From assembly GCA_035651115.1 (NCBI GenBank), contig DASRGL010000222.1, positions 1 through 20,439 of the forward strand: 20,439 bases of DNA. The letters run 5' to 3'. Below, piece after piece: positions 1 to 6,399 of the stretch. The stretch comes from DASRGL01 sp035651115 (lineage in GTDB: Bacteria > Armatimonadota > Chthonomonadetes > Chthonomonadales > Chthonomonadaceae). Position 1 is the first letter of the stretch, and the number at the start of each line of letters is the position of its first letter. Both the position numbers and the translations under genes were made by a program. A model generated the notes under the pieces. That model did no database searches, had not been told where the DNA came from, and saw only the letters and a list, made by a program, of their open reading frames with translations.

Positions 1-24
1 AGCATCTATGGAGGATCGTCACGC

Positions 25-1047
25 ATGATCGTGGTCATGGCACCGCACGCTACGGAAGAACAGATTAAAGATGTCGAGCAGCGTATCCTGGATTGGGGGT
101 ATGGCGTTCATCCGATCTATGGTACAGAGCGCACCGTTATCGGTGCGATCGGCGTCCCGGAAGCCGACAAGGCCCGCTACATGGAGTCGCTGGAGGCGCT
201 GCCCTATGTCGAGCAGGTCATCAGCATCATCCGGCCCTATAAATTCGCCAGCCGCGAATTTCACCCGGAGGGGACGGTCATTGACGTGAAGGGCGTGCCG
301 GTCGGCGGCAACCAGATCGCGCTGATGGCCGGGCCATGTACCGTCGAGACCTACGACCAGACCTGGCAATCGGCGCAGGCGTGCAAGGCGGCGGGCGCGA
401 CCATCCTGCGCGGCGGCGCGTACAAACCCAGCACCTCGCCCTACTCGTTCCAGGGACACGGCGTCGAGGCGCTCAAGATCCTGCGCGACATCGCCGACAA
501 GCTGGAGATGCGCGTCATCACCGAGGTCATGGACCCGCGCAACGTCGAACTGGTCTGCGAGTATGCGGACATCCTTCAGATCGGCACGCGCAACATGCAG
601 AACTACGATCTGCTGCGCGAAGTCGGCAAGGTGCAGACGCCGGTGATGATCAAGCGCGGCATGTGGGCCAAGATCGAGGAGTGGCTTCAGGCGGCGGAGT
701 ATGTGCTGCTCGGCGGCAATGTGAACGTGATGCTCTGCGAGCGCGGCATCCGCACCTTCGAGACCTACACCCGCAATACGCTCGATCTCTCCGCCGTTCC
801 CGCCATCAAGGAACTCTCCCATCTGCCCATCGTCATTGACCCCAGCCAGGGAACCGGCAAGCGCAGCCTGGTCATGGCGATGACGAAGGCGGCGGTCGCG
901 GTCGGCGCGGACGGCCTGCTCATCGAAGTCCACCCGCAGCCGGACAAAGCCCTCAAAGACGGCGCGCAGTCGCTCACCTGCGAGAACTTCGCCCAGCTTG
1001 TCGCCGAACTCAAGCCCATTGCGGCGGCCATCGGACGAACGCTTTAG
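25..1047 (+). CDS. aroF: 3-deoxy-7-phosphoheptulonate (DAHP) synthase, type I beta
   Basis: Condenses phosphoenolpyruvate with erythrose 4-phosphate, the first step of the shikimate pathway, in the cytoplasm. The 340 residues match the Thermotoga-type enzyme in length. An N-terminal ferredoxin-like regulatory domain covers about residues 1-70 and a TIM barrel follows. Visible motifs are GPCTVE (metal ligand Cys105), LRGGAYKP (128-135), IGTRN (186-190), IKRGMW, IEVHP (Glu301) and Asp312. Two conserved positions differ: the usual KPRTSPY reads KPSTSPY (Ser136), and the usual DPSH metal ligand reads DPSQ (Gln275). The start has a GGAGG at 10-14. The N-terminal domain suggests feedback control by an aromatic amino acid (family knowledge). 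It lies upstream of trpD and trpC, separated from them by 149 bp of hairpins. Confidence 0.93.
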   Translation: MIVVMAPHATEEQIKDVEQRILDWGYGVHPIYGTERTVIGAIGVPEADKARYMESLEALPYVEQVISIIRPYKFASREFHPEGTVIDVKGVPVGGNQIALMAGPCTVETYDQTWQSAQACKAAGATILRGGAYKPSTSPYSFQGHGVEALKILRDIADKLEMRVITEVMDPRNVELVCEYADILQIGTRNMQNYDLLREVGKVQTPVMIKRGMWAKIEEWLQAAEYVLLGGNVNVMLCERGIRTFETYTRNTLDLSAVPAIKELSHLPIVIDPSQGTGKRSLVMAMTKAAVAVGADGLLIEVHPQPDKALKDGAQSLTCENFAQLVAELKPIAAAIGRTL

Positions 1048-1050
1048 ATT

Positions 1051-1180
1051 GCCGGGTACAGAACGTACCCGGCTGGAGGGCCTGACGGCCAATCGTCCTT
1101 CGGACGGACAAAGCAGTTCGCGTCCGTGAGGACGCTTGGCGGCGCAGCCGCCCCCCAGACGGGTACTTTCAGTACCCGGC
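1051..1180. repeat. Array of tandem hairpins between aroF and trpD
   Basis: At least five short inverted repeats stand side by side. They are GCCGGGTAC/GTACCCGGC (1051-1059 with 1065-1073), a GGCC pair just after it, CGTCC/GGACG, GCGTCC/GGACGC, GGCGGC/GCCGCC and GGGTACT/AGTACCC (1161-1167 with 1171-1177). The first and last share the GGGTAC core and bound the block. No poly-T run follows any stem, so it is not a classical rho-independent terminator. It could attenuate transcription into trpD, stabilise the aroF transcript end, or be a dispersed repeat element. The last hairpin resembles those at 11021 and 13461. Confidence 0.75.
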
Positions 1181-1196
1181 ACAATGGATTACCTTA

Positions 1197-2237
1197 ATGC
1201 CCCAGGACGCCATTCGCAAACTCGTTGACGGCTACCATCTGACACGCGAGGAGGCCGCCGCCGCCGTCTCCGCCGTGATGGATGGGTTGGCGACGCCCGC
1301 GCAGATCGGGGCGCTGCTTATCGCCCTGCGCATGAGAGGCGAGACGGTAGACGAGGTCGCCGGTTTCGCGGAGGGAATGCGCGCCCGCGTCGTGCCGGTG
1401 CGTCCTAAGCGCGCGCCCCTGCTGGACACCTGCGGCACGGGCGGCAACACGTTCCGAGTCTTCAATGTCTCGACGGCGGCGGCGTTCGTCGCGGCTGCCG
1501 CAGGCATTCCCGTCGCCAAGCACGGCAACCGCGCCATGAGCGGCGTCTGCGGCAGCGCGGACGTGCTGGAAGCCCTCGGCGTGCGCGTCCACCTGACCCC
1601 GGAGCAGTGCGCCGCCTGTATTGATGAGGTCGGCATCGGCTTTCTGTTCGCGCCGAACCACCATCCCGCGATGAAGCAGGTTGGCGGGCCGCGCCGCGAG
1701 ATCGGCGTGCGGACGATCTTCAACCTGCTGGGGCCGCTCAGCAATCCTGCCGGCGCGACGCTTCAGGCGATGGGCGTCTATGACGCCGCGCTCTGTCCTC
1801 TGGCGGCGGGCGCGCTCCGCGACCTGGGCAGCCAGCGCGCCATCGTCCTGCATGGCGACATCGGCATCTGCGAGATTTCCACTATCGGCACAACGCAGGT
1901 GAGCGAACTGCGCGACGGCGCGGTGACGAACTATACCCTTACTCCGCGCGACCTGGGACTCGACGGCCCGGAGCCACACCCGGAAGACCTGGCCGCCGCG
2001 CCGACCCCGGAGGAAAACGCGCAGATTCTCCGGGAGGTTCTGGGCGGCGCAGCCGACGACGCCCCGACCGTCGCGCGCCGCAATCTGGTAGCGGTCAACG
2101 CCGCCGCGTCGCTGCGGGTGGCGGGCCGGGCCGAATCGTGGCCGGAGGCCGTGCGTCTGGCGCAGAGCCTCCTCGCTTCCGGCAAGGCGCTGATGACGCT
2201 GGAACGGCTGGTCGCGTTCACGAGCGCGCTGGAGTGA
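1197..2237 (+). CDS. trpD: Anthranilate phosphoribosyltransferase
   Basis: Transfers the phosphoribosyl group of PRPP to anthranilate, the second step of the tryptophan branch. The 346 residues are the family's usual length. Visible motifs are DTCGTGGNT (77-85, PRPP-binding glycine loop), KHGNR (108-112), GSADVLEALG, FLFAPNHHPAMK (149-160) and NLLGPLSNPA. The second metal-site motif, normally G-(L/I/M)-D-E, reads GICE (223-226), so Cys225 stands where the Mg-binding Asp is expected while Glu226 remains. The start has no clear Shine-Dalgarno; upstream DNA is the hairpin array. trpC follows after 16 bp and is surely co-transcribed. Confidence 0.93.
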   Translation: MPQDAIRKLVDGYHLTREEAAAAVSAVMDGLATPAQIGALLIALRMRGETVDEVAGFAEGMRARVVPVRPKRAPLLDTCGTGGNTFRVFNVSTAAAFVAAAAGIPVAKHGNRAMSGVCGSADVLEALGVRVHLTPEQCAACIDEVGIGFLFAPNHHPAMKQVGGPRREIGVRTIFNLLGPLSNPAGATLQAMGVYDAALCPLAAGALRDLGSQRAIVLHGDIGICEISTIGTTQVSELRDGAVTNYTLTPRDLGLDGPEPHPEDLAAAPTPEENAQILREVLGGAADDAPTVARRNLVAVNAAASLRVAGRAESWPEAVRLAQSLLASGKALMTLERLVAFTSALE

Positions 2238-2253
2238 TCAGGAGAACGTTGCG

Positions 2254-3060
2254 ATGAGTATGCTCTCGGAAATACTGGCGACCAAGCGCACGGAGGTCGA
2301 ATATCTGCGCGCGAAGGTCTCGCTGCCCCTCTTGCAGGAGCGATTGATAGACGCCCCGCCGACCCGCGACTTCCGCGCCGCGCTCGCCAGCGCCTCCGGC
2401 ACCGCGATCATCGCCGAGGTCAAGAAGGCATCGCCCTCGAAAGGCATTATCCGCGCCGACTTCGATCCGCTGGAGATCGCCCGCATCTACGCCGCCAACG
2501 GCGCGGCCTGCCTCTCCGTCCTCACCGACGAGAAATACTTTCAGGGCAAGCTGCAATACCTGCGCGAGATTCGCGACATCGTCTCCCTGCCGCTGCTGCG
2601 CAAGGACTTCATTATAGACCCCTGGCAGATCCTCGAAAGCCGCGCCGCCGGAGCCGATGCTATCCTGCTTATCGTAGCCGCGCTTGCGCCCAAAGACCTG
2701 CGCTACTTCCTCCAGGTCGCGCAGCAGTACAGTCTGGCCGCTCTCGTGGAGGTGCATGACCGGGAGGAGTTGGAAGAGGCGCTGGACGCGGGAGCCGACC
2801 TCATCGGCATCAACAACCGCGACCTGCATACGTTCCGCACGACGCTTACCACTACCTTAGACCTGCTGCAAACCCTGCCCCACGCTCCGAACCGCCTGAT
2901 CGTCAGCGAGAGCGGTATCTTCACCCGCGCCGACATCACGCAGTTGGCCGAGGCAGGCGTGGACGCCGTGCTGATCGGCGAAGCCCTGATGAGCGTTCCC
3001 GACATCGGCGCGAAGCTGCGGGAACTGCGGGGGGCGTCTTCCGTGCCGGCCGCGCCGTGA
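2254..3060 (+). CDS. trpC: Indole-3-glycerol phosphate synthase
   Basis: Closes the indole ring of carboxyphenylaminodeoxyribulose phosphate to give indole-3-glycerol phosphate. It is a single-domain 268-residue TIM barrel, not fused to TrpF. The active-site set is complete: Glu55 and Lys57 in IAEVKKASPSKG, Lys117 in LLRKDF, Glu166 in LVEVHD, Asn187 in IGINNRDL and Ser218 in VSESGI, then the phosphate-binding VLIGEALM. The start at 2254 has AGGAGAA at 2240-2246. It ends 22 bp from the convergent gene on the other strand, with no obvious terminator between. Confidence 0.96.
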   Translation: MSMLSEILATKRTEVEYLRAKVSLPLLQERLIDAPPTRDFRAALASASGTAIIAEVKKASPSKGIIRADFDPLEIARIYAANGAACLSVLTDEKYFQGKLQYLREIRDIVSLPLLRKDFIIDPWQILESRAAGADAILLIVAALAPKDLRYFLQVAQQYSLAALVEVHDREELEEALDAGADLIGINNRDLHTFRTTLTTTLDLLQTLPHAPNRLIVSESGIFTRADITQLAEAGVDAVLIGEALMSVPDIGAKLRELRGASSVPAAP

Positions 3061-3082
3061 TCGGGCCGCCCCCGCCGGTCGC

Positions 3083-3601
3083 TCACTCCGCCTCTTTATC
3101 CACTCCGGGCCGCAGCAGGTCCACGAAGCGCACCGTACTGTCCGGCTGCACCTCCGCCCGATAGACATGGACGCGCACCTGCGGCAAGCCGAGGAATCCC
3201 TGCCGCAGCACCTCCTCCGCATCGCGCTCCTGCTGCTGCGCGATCTCCTGGCGCGAACCTTGCGGCAGCAGGCGTCTATAGTGCGCGCAGACCGCGTTTT
3301 CCGGGCCGTCCTCTCCGGCTCCATGAAAGAGCAGGATGACCTCCTCCGTGCCGTGCGCCCGCATCAGGAAGGCGAACTCGCGCCGGAACTGGTCGGCGCG
3401 CAGCAGCTCGAAGCCGCAGGCCGCCAATGCGCCGGGGCCGCCGGGGGCGTACAGGCGGTCGTAGGCCAGAACGCCCATGTGTTGTTCCAGAAAGTCGTCC
3501 ATGCTCTCCTGAAGGCGTCCATCGGAGCAGGCCACGACCAGCGTTCGTGGCCGCGTGCTGCTCCAGGGTTTTCGACTGATATAGACAGGTATGACTGACA
3601 T
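3083..3601 (-). CDS. Beta-carbonic-anhydrase-like protein of unknown activity
   Basis: A 172-residue soluble protein with traces of the beta-carbonic anhydrase fold. LVVACSDGR (21-29) matches the zinc and Asp-Arg dyad motif C-x-D-x-R, and EVILLFHGAG (87-96) matches the strand and His of the usual G-H-x-x-C-G motif. The second zinc Cys, three residues after His93, is Gly96 here; the nearest Cys is Cys105. A canonical beta-CA zinc site is therefore not formed and hydration of CO2 cannot be assumed. The start at 3601 is supported by a GAGGAGG-type Shine-Dalgarno at 3602-3607 read on the minus strand. It is downstream of the thioredoxin/PDZ gene on the same strand but separated by a repeat-rich 200 bp. 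Confidence 0.7.
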   Translation of the reverse strand: MSVIPVYISRKPWSSTRPRTLVVACSDGRLQESMDDFLEQHMGVLAYDRLYAPGGPGALAACGFELLRADQFRREFAFLMRAHGTEEVILLFHGAGEDGPENAVCAHYRRLLPQGSRQEIAQQQERDAEEVLRQGFLGLPQVRVHVYRAEVQPDSTVRFVDLLRPGVDKEAE

Positions 3602-3636
3602 CCTCCTCTACTCCTTACTCCTATGGGTTTGAGATA

Positions 3637-3790
3637 CCGGTCTGAATCGGCCCCTCCCTGTCCCAGGGCGCAGCGATGGTTGAGGGCGTAACCCTGTTAC
3701 GCCCCTACTGCAAGGGCTGTCTGATTCCGAAACGGTTCGGGACAGCCTGCGCAGGCAGGCTTGGCAACTTCAGACCGGCCTTTTAAGGCC
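3637..3790. repeat. Nested inverted repeats between two minus-strand genes
   Basis: CCGGTCTGAA (3637-3646) and its complement TTCAGACCGG (3769-3778) bound about 140 bp. Inside lie GGGCGTAA/TTACGCCC (3684-3691 with 3697-3704) and GGCTGTC/GACAGCC (3715-3721 with 3741-3747); the latter encloses CCGAA/TTCGG. A GGCC-TTTTAA-GGCC palindrome follows the right boundary. No coding frame is credible. The structures could end the transcript of the thioredoxin/PDZ gene, or the whole could be a small non-autonomous repeat element. Confidence 0.6.
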
Positions 3791-3804
3791 GCGCAGAGGG
3801 CGGC

Positions 3805-4332
3805 TCACTCTGACGGAACATCCAGGCAGGGAACGGCGATATTCAGGGCCTGCCCGTTCCGCCGCACATTCAGCGTGACCGTGTCTCCGACCTCGAAATG
3901 CAGCCGGAAATAGCTATGGAACTGGCGTGTCGTCATGGATGGGAACGCCTGCCCGTTGATGCCGACGATCACATCGTCCATCTTTAGCTCGCCCCGCGTC
4001 TTCGCCCACGCCTCGCCCGGAAACGCGAAGGTAATGCGCAGGGCCATGCGCTCCGGCGGAAGGTTCTGCTGCCGCTTCTGCTCCTCGGCGAGAGGCTGCA
4101 TCCAGATACCGATCATGGGCGGAGCGACCTCCTGAGAGGGCCGCCAACTGATGTCGGTTCGGCGCCAGCCGCGCGGCAGGGAGAGCGTCCTGGCCGGCAG
4201 CGTGCGACCTTTGCGCTGCAGCAGCAGCGTGACTTTGCCCGCATCCGGCACGGTATTCAAGGCGAACTTCAGATCGGCGGACGTATAGACCGGTGTCTCA
4301 TTCGCCCGCAGCAGCACATCTCCCGGCTGCAC
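3805..4332 (-). CDS. PDZ-containing C-terminal piece of the disrupted gene
   Basis: Open segment of 175 codons beginning GTG at 4332, directly after the last in-frame UGA. It opens in the middle of a PDZ domain (VQPGDVLLRANETPVYTSAD), so it is not a complete protein. After a linker with GWRRTDISWRPSQEV it carries a second PDZ-like domain (FPGEAWAKTRGELKMDD, then VIVGINGQAF). Residues before the GTG, SPAQ-UGA-A-UGA, complete the first PDZ carboxylate-binding region, where SPA-x-x-AG is the usual form. No Shine-Dalgarno is evident, so independent translation is doubtful. Confidence 0.5.
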   Translation of the reverse strand: MQPGDVLLRANETPVYTSADLKFALNTVPDAGKVTLLLQRKGRTLPARTLSLPRGWRRTDISWRPSQEVAPPMIGIWMQPLAEEQKRQQNLPPERMALRITFAFPGEAWAKTRGELKMDDVIVGINGQAFPSMTTRQFHSYFRLHFEVGDTVTLNVRRNGQALNIAVPCLDVPSE

Positions 4333-4338
4333 TCAGGC

Positions 4339-4605
4339 TCACTGCGCGGGCGAATGCGGCAGCGCCGCCTTGACGACATTGTTCGCATCCACATCGAGCG
4401 TGAGGCCGATGTTCTCCGGCAGCGGGTACTGAAACAGCCTCTCTTTGGTAAACTTGCCCTCCGCGCGCAGTTGCGCGAAGCGGAATCGGTTCATGTCCAC
4501 GCCCTTGAAACTGGTGAGCCGCACCGGCACGAACTCCTGAAGCAGCCGCGTCAACTCCCTATCGTCGGGACGCACAACCTGCGCGTCCAATCCCTTGCAG
4601 TCCAC
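4339..4605 (-). CDS. Middle piece of the disrupted thioredoxin/PDZ gene
   Basis: Open segment of 88 codons whose GTG (4605) immediately follows the UGA at 4606-4608. It begins VDCKGLDAQVVRPDD, the part of a thioredoxin-like fold just after the redox motif, runs through LLQEFVPVRLTSFKGVD and ends in the first strand of a PDZ domain (NIGLTLDVDANNVVKAALPH). It is in the same frame as the pieces on both sides. As an independent gene it would lack the redox cysteines and half of the PDZ domain. Confidence 0.4.
   Translation of the reverse strand: MDCKGLDAQVVRPDDRELTRLLQEFVPVRLTSFKGVDMNRFRFAQLRAEGKFTKERLFQYPLPENIGLTLDVDANNVVKAALPHSPAQ
4568..4588 (-). promoter_or_regulatory. SECIS-like hairpin downstream of an in-frame UGA
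   Basis: On the minus strand, 17 nt after the UGA at 4606-4608, GGACGCGCA pairs with TTGTGCGTCC through nine base pairs (one G-U), leaving a three-base loop GGU. Bacterial SECIS elements are hairpins in the coding region just after UGA, whose apical loop lies about 16-37 nt downstream and starts with G. Here the loop begins 27 nt after the UGA and carries the GGU seen in the E. coli fdhF element. Fit to the consensus is by eye. Confidence 0.5.
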
Positions 4606-4682
4606 TCAACGCTCGCAGCGAAAGACAACGAAGAGCGGCTTGCCGGTCTGCCGGGCAATCTGCTGCGCGGCGGCGTAGTCCG

Positions 4683-4994
4683 TCAGTCAGACCGGTTCCG
4701 GCAGCAGGCTGGCAGGCGGCGCGGTCGGTCGGGGGGCAGCAGCAGGCCGAACCCGAGCGCCAGCGCGCTGCCCAGGGAGGCGATTCTCATGGCGATTCTC
4801 CTCTCTTTCCGGCGTCCTGCGTGGGCGCGGCGGGGCGGGACGGCGTCTTCCCAGCGGTCGAAGGCGGCATCTACTCCGTCCAACACAGCGCGGAGCGGCG
4901 TGATCCTTGCCTCCTCTGTGGCGATCTTGTCGGCCATCGTCACGAGCGCCTGCTGTACGGAGACGGCGGTATCCGGGGTCGGCGGCTGGCTCAA
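4683..4994 (-). CDS. Small unknown ORF between prepilin and thioredoxin/PDZ genes
   Basis: I do not recognise it. It starts TTG at 4994, with GGAAGGAAA just upstream, 20 bp after the prepilin stop. The first 50 or so residues are helical and charged (QQALVTMADKIATEEARIT). As sequenced, the frame runs through the start of the thioredoxin/PDZ signal peptide to a UGA at 4683. A one-base shift in the C-rich stretch near 4840 would instead end it at a UGA overlapping the next ATG (ATGA, 4787-4790), a usual operon junction, giving about 68 residues. So the gene may be frameshifted like its neighbour. Confidence 0.45.
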   Translation of the reverse strand: MSQPPTPDTAVSVQQALVTMADKIATEEARITPLRAVLDGVDAAFDRWEDAVPPRRAHAGRRKERRIAMRIASLGSALALGFGLLLPPDRPRRLPACCRNRSD

Positions 4995-5014
4995 TTTCCT
5001 TCCCTCTTGCGGGT

Positions 5015-5716
5015 CTACTCGGTGCGGATGTCGCGCAGGTACCTGACGTGCCTATCCAGGAAGAGCCGGTTGCGCCCGCCAAAATGCACGGATCTTCCCT
5101 TCAAGCTCGCCGACACTGTTTTGATGGTGCGCGGGAAATAGGGGTCAACGGCCAGTTCGACATCGGACGGACTCTCCGGGTAGCCGGCCTGCGGGTTCTT
5201 TGCGGCTTGCAGATCGCTCACGGCCTGAAGTTCGGTCTTACCCCACAGGTTATCGAGCGGGATCGGGTCGTCCGGGCGGTCGAAACGCCACAGCCAGTAG
5301 CGCGTGACCGGCGCATCCGGGGCCGGGGAGATGGGCTGCGCTACCTGAATGGCAGCGCCGAGCGCCGATCCTGCGACGCTGGGACAAGCCCAGACGGCGG
5401 TGTTGCGAATATAGGGATCGAGCGTCGGAACGGCCCAGCCCGCGCGCGGATCGGAGGGAGGCCAGCTTGTCCAGGGCCGAAAGCCGCCCGGAAGCGCCCA
5501 TTTGAGATCGCGGCGGTCGGGCAGGCGCTCGTCATAGTCCTGCACATAGAGGACGAAGGCCGCGCCGATCTGCTGCAGGTTGGACAGGCAGGCGGTCTGT
5601 CGCGCTTTCTCGCGGGCGCGGCTGAACACGGGAAACAGGATCGCAGCGAGAATCGCCACTATCGCGATGACGACAAGCAGTTCGATCAGCGTAAATCCCC
5701 GGCTGTGACGCACCAT
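5015..5716 (-). CDS. Type IV pilin-like / pseudopilin protein with N-terminal methylation motif
   Basis: A 233-residue exported protein. The prepilin peptidase site is RHSRG|FTLIE at residues 3-12, with Glu at +5, then a hydrophobic helix (LLVVIAIVAILAAILF). The following FSRAREKARQTACLSN and LQQIGAAF form the start of the globular part typical of the large Armatimonadota/Planctomycetes pseudopilin-like families. The C-terminus has NRLFLDRHVRYL, where these families usually show D-G-H-V; here Gly is Arg. Upstream is a consensus promoter (5853-5881) and an AAGG just before the ATG. First gene of the minus-strand unit continuing into the small ORF and the thioredoxin/PDZ gene. Confidence 0.85.
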   Translation of the reverse strand: MVRHSRGFTLIELLVVIAIVAILAAILFPVFSRAREKARQTACLSNLQQIGAAFVLYVQDYDERLPDRRDLKWALPGGFRPWTSWPPSDPRAGWAVPTLDPYIRNTAVWACPSVAGSALGAAIQVAQPISPAPDAPVTRYWLWRFDRPDDPIPLDNLWGKTELQAVSDLQAAKNPQAGYPESPSDVELAVDPYFPRTIKTVSASLKGRSVHFGGRNRLFLDRHVRYLRDIRTE

Positions 5717-5852
5717 GTACCTTGCCCTTTCGCCTCTTACTCTACCTCAAAGCGCCCTTCCGTTTCTACTCCTCTTCTGTCTTGATACATCCTGCCGCAG
5801 CGCCCCGCAACCTCTCGACACCAGATGCGCCATCAGCATCCTTCCTCTGTTC

Positions 5853-5881
5853 ATCATACCGACAGTTAGGTACCGTGTCAA
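5853..5881 (-). promoter_or_regulatory. Sigma-70-type promoter for the prepilin operon
   Basis: Read on the minus strand: TTGACA (5881-5876), a 17-nt spacer, TATGAT (5858-5853). The predicted start of transcription is near 5846, giving a leader of about 130 nt before the prepilin ATG. The -35 is perfect and the -10 has one mismatch. Confidence 0.7.
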
Positions 5882-5956
5882 GAGAAGTCCTGACTGCGGG
5901 ATCATTTCTTTTTTAATATCGGAAGTGAGGAGGATTCCCTGTGCATAAGGTTTCCC

Positions 5957-5988
5957 TTGACAGATTATGCCTTTTAAGGCATAATCTG
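5957..5988 (+). promoter_or_regulatory. Promoter with 28-bp palindromic operator of the toxin-antitoxin operon
   Basis: TTGACA (5957-5962), 17 nt, CATAAT (5980-5985). A perfect inverted repeat, CAGATTATGCCTT / AAGGCATAATCTG (5961-5973 and 5976-5988, 2-nt centre), spans from the end of the -35 through the -10. This is the expected binding site for autorepression by the HTH antitoxin encoded at 6386. Transcription should begin near 5991-5992, which is the toxin ATG, so the mRNA is predicted to be leaderless. Confidence 0.75.
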
Positions 5989-5991
5989 TGC

Positions 5992-6399
5992 ATGAGGCGA
6001 CCCATCAAACTCCTGGAATGGCATCCTGATGCAAAAAAGAGGCTCATGGAACTGCCCGAAGCAGTACGTCGCGAGTTCGGGCATGAACTCTATCTGATCC
6101 AAACAGGCGCGATGCCTGAGAATGCCTCTCCATTCGAGGGATCACAGGGCAATGATATTTTGAAGTTGGTTGAGAGATTCGATGGCGATACCTATCGCTG
6201 TGTGTTTGCTGCAAAACTGGAAACGGCGATCTACGTGCTTCATGTCTACATGAAGAAGGCGAATGAGGGCAAAAAGACACCCAAGCACATCATTGATACC
6301 GTGCATAGACGCTATGCCGCCGCCAAGCAAGCAGATGCGGCAACGCGCAAGGCACAAGAAGAGCTAGTCAAAGAGAGAAAGCAGCATGAGCAACAATGA
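5992..6399 (+). CDS. RelE/HigB-like toxin (phage Gp49-like family)
   Basis: A 135-residue protein of the Gp49-like HigB branch of the RelE superfamily, ribosome-dependent mRNA interferases in characterised members. It shows WHPDAKKRLMELPEAVRREF, the mid-region LYLIQTGAMP, and the core FDGDTYRCVFAAKLETAIYV followed by LHVYMKKAN, with a helical tail HIIDTVHRRYAAAKQ. The C-terminus is about 25 residues longer than usual and highly charged. I chose ATG 5992 because the promoter upstream would start transcription there; a GTG at 5941 would lie upstream of the promoter. It overlaps the antitoxin by 14 bp. The toxin-first order is typical of higBA. Confidence 0.82.
   Translation: MRRPIKLLEWHPDAKKRLMELPEAVRREFGHELYLIQTGAMPENASPFEGSQGNDILKLVERFDGDTYRCVFAAKLETAIYVLHVYMKKANEGKKTPKHIIDTVHRRYAAAKQADAATRKAQEELVKERKQHEQQ

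Larger units (their letters stand above)
3805..4790 (-). pseudogene. Secreted thioredoxin-like/PDZ protein, selenoprotein-like, disrupted
   Basis: One coding unit broken into pieces. The start at 4790 has GAGAGGAG just upstream and a signal peptide (MRIASLGSALALGFGLLLP). A run of six C (about 4731-4736) appears one base short; adding one restores the frame used by the rest. From there the frame reads a thioredoxin-like start (LTDYAAAQQIARQTGKPLFV, then VFRCER), a UGA at 4606-4608, VDCKGLD, and two PDZ domains to a UGA stop at 3805. Other in-frame UGAs lie at 4687-4689, 4339-4341 and 4333-4335. The UGA at 4606 falls in C-x-x-UGA-x-x-C, where Cys or selenocysteine is expected. It resembles a family I recall as Trx7/PDZ (seleno)proteins. 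The other UGAs sit where Trp, a polar residue and Gly would be expected, so decay or sequencing error is likely on top. Confidence 0.7.

Noticed and set aside
4333..4689. General reassignment of UGA to Trp or Gly in this organism
   Set aside because: trpD, trpC, ftcD, yvcK and the macroglobulin gene all end at UGA where their families end, and the UGAs in the disrupted gene do not fit a single amino acid.
5941..5991. GTG at 5941 as toxin start
   Set aside because: It lies upstream of the TTGACA/CATAAT promoter and its added residues come from the palindromic operator.
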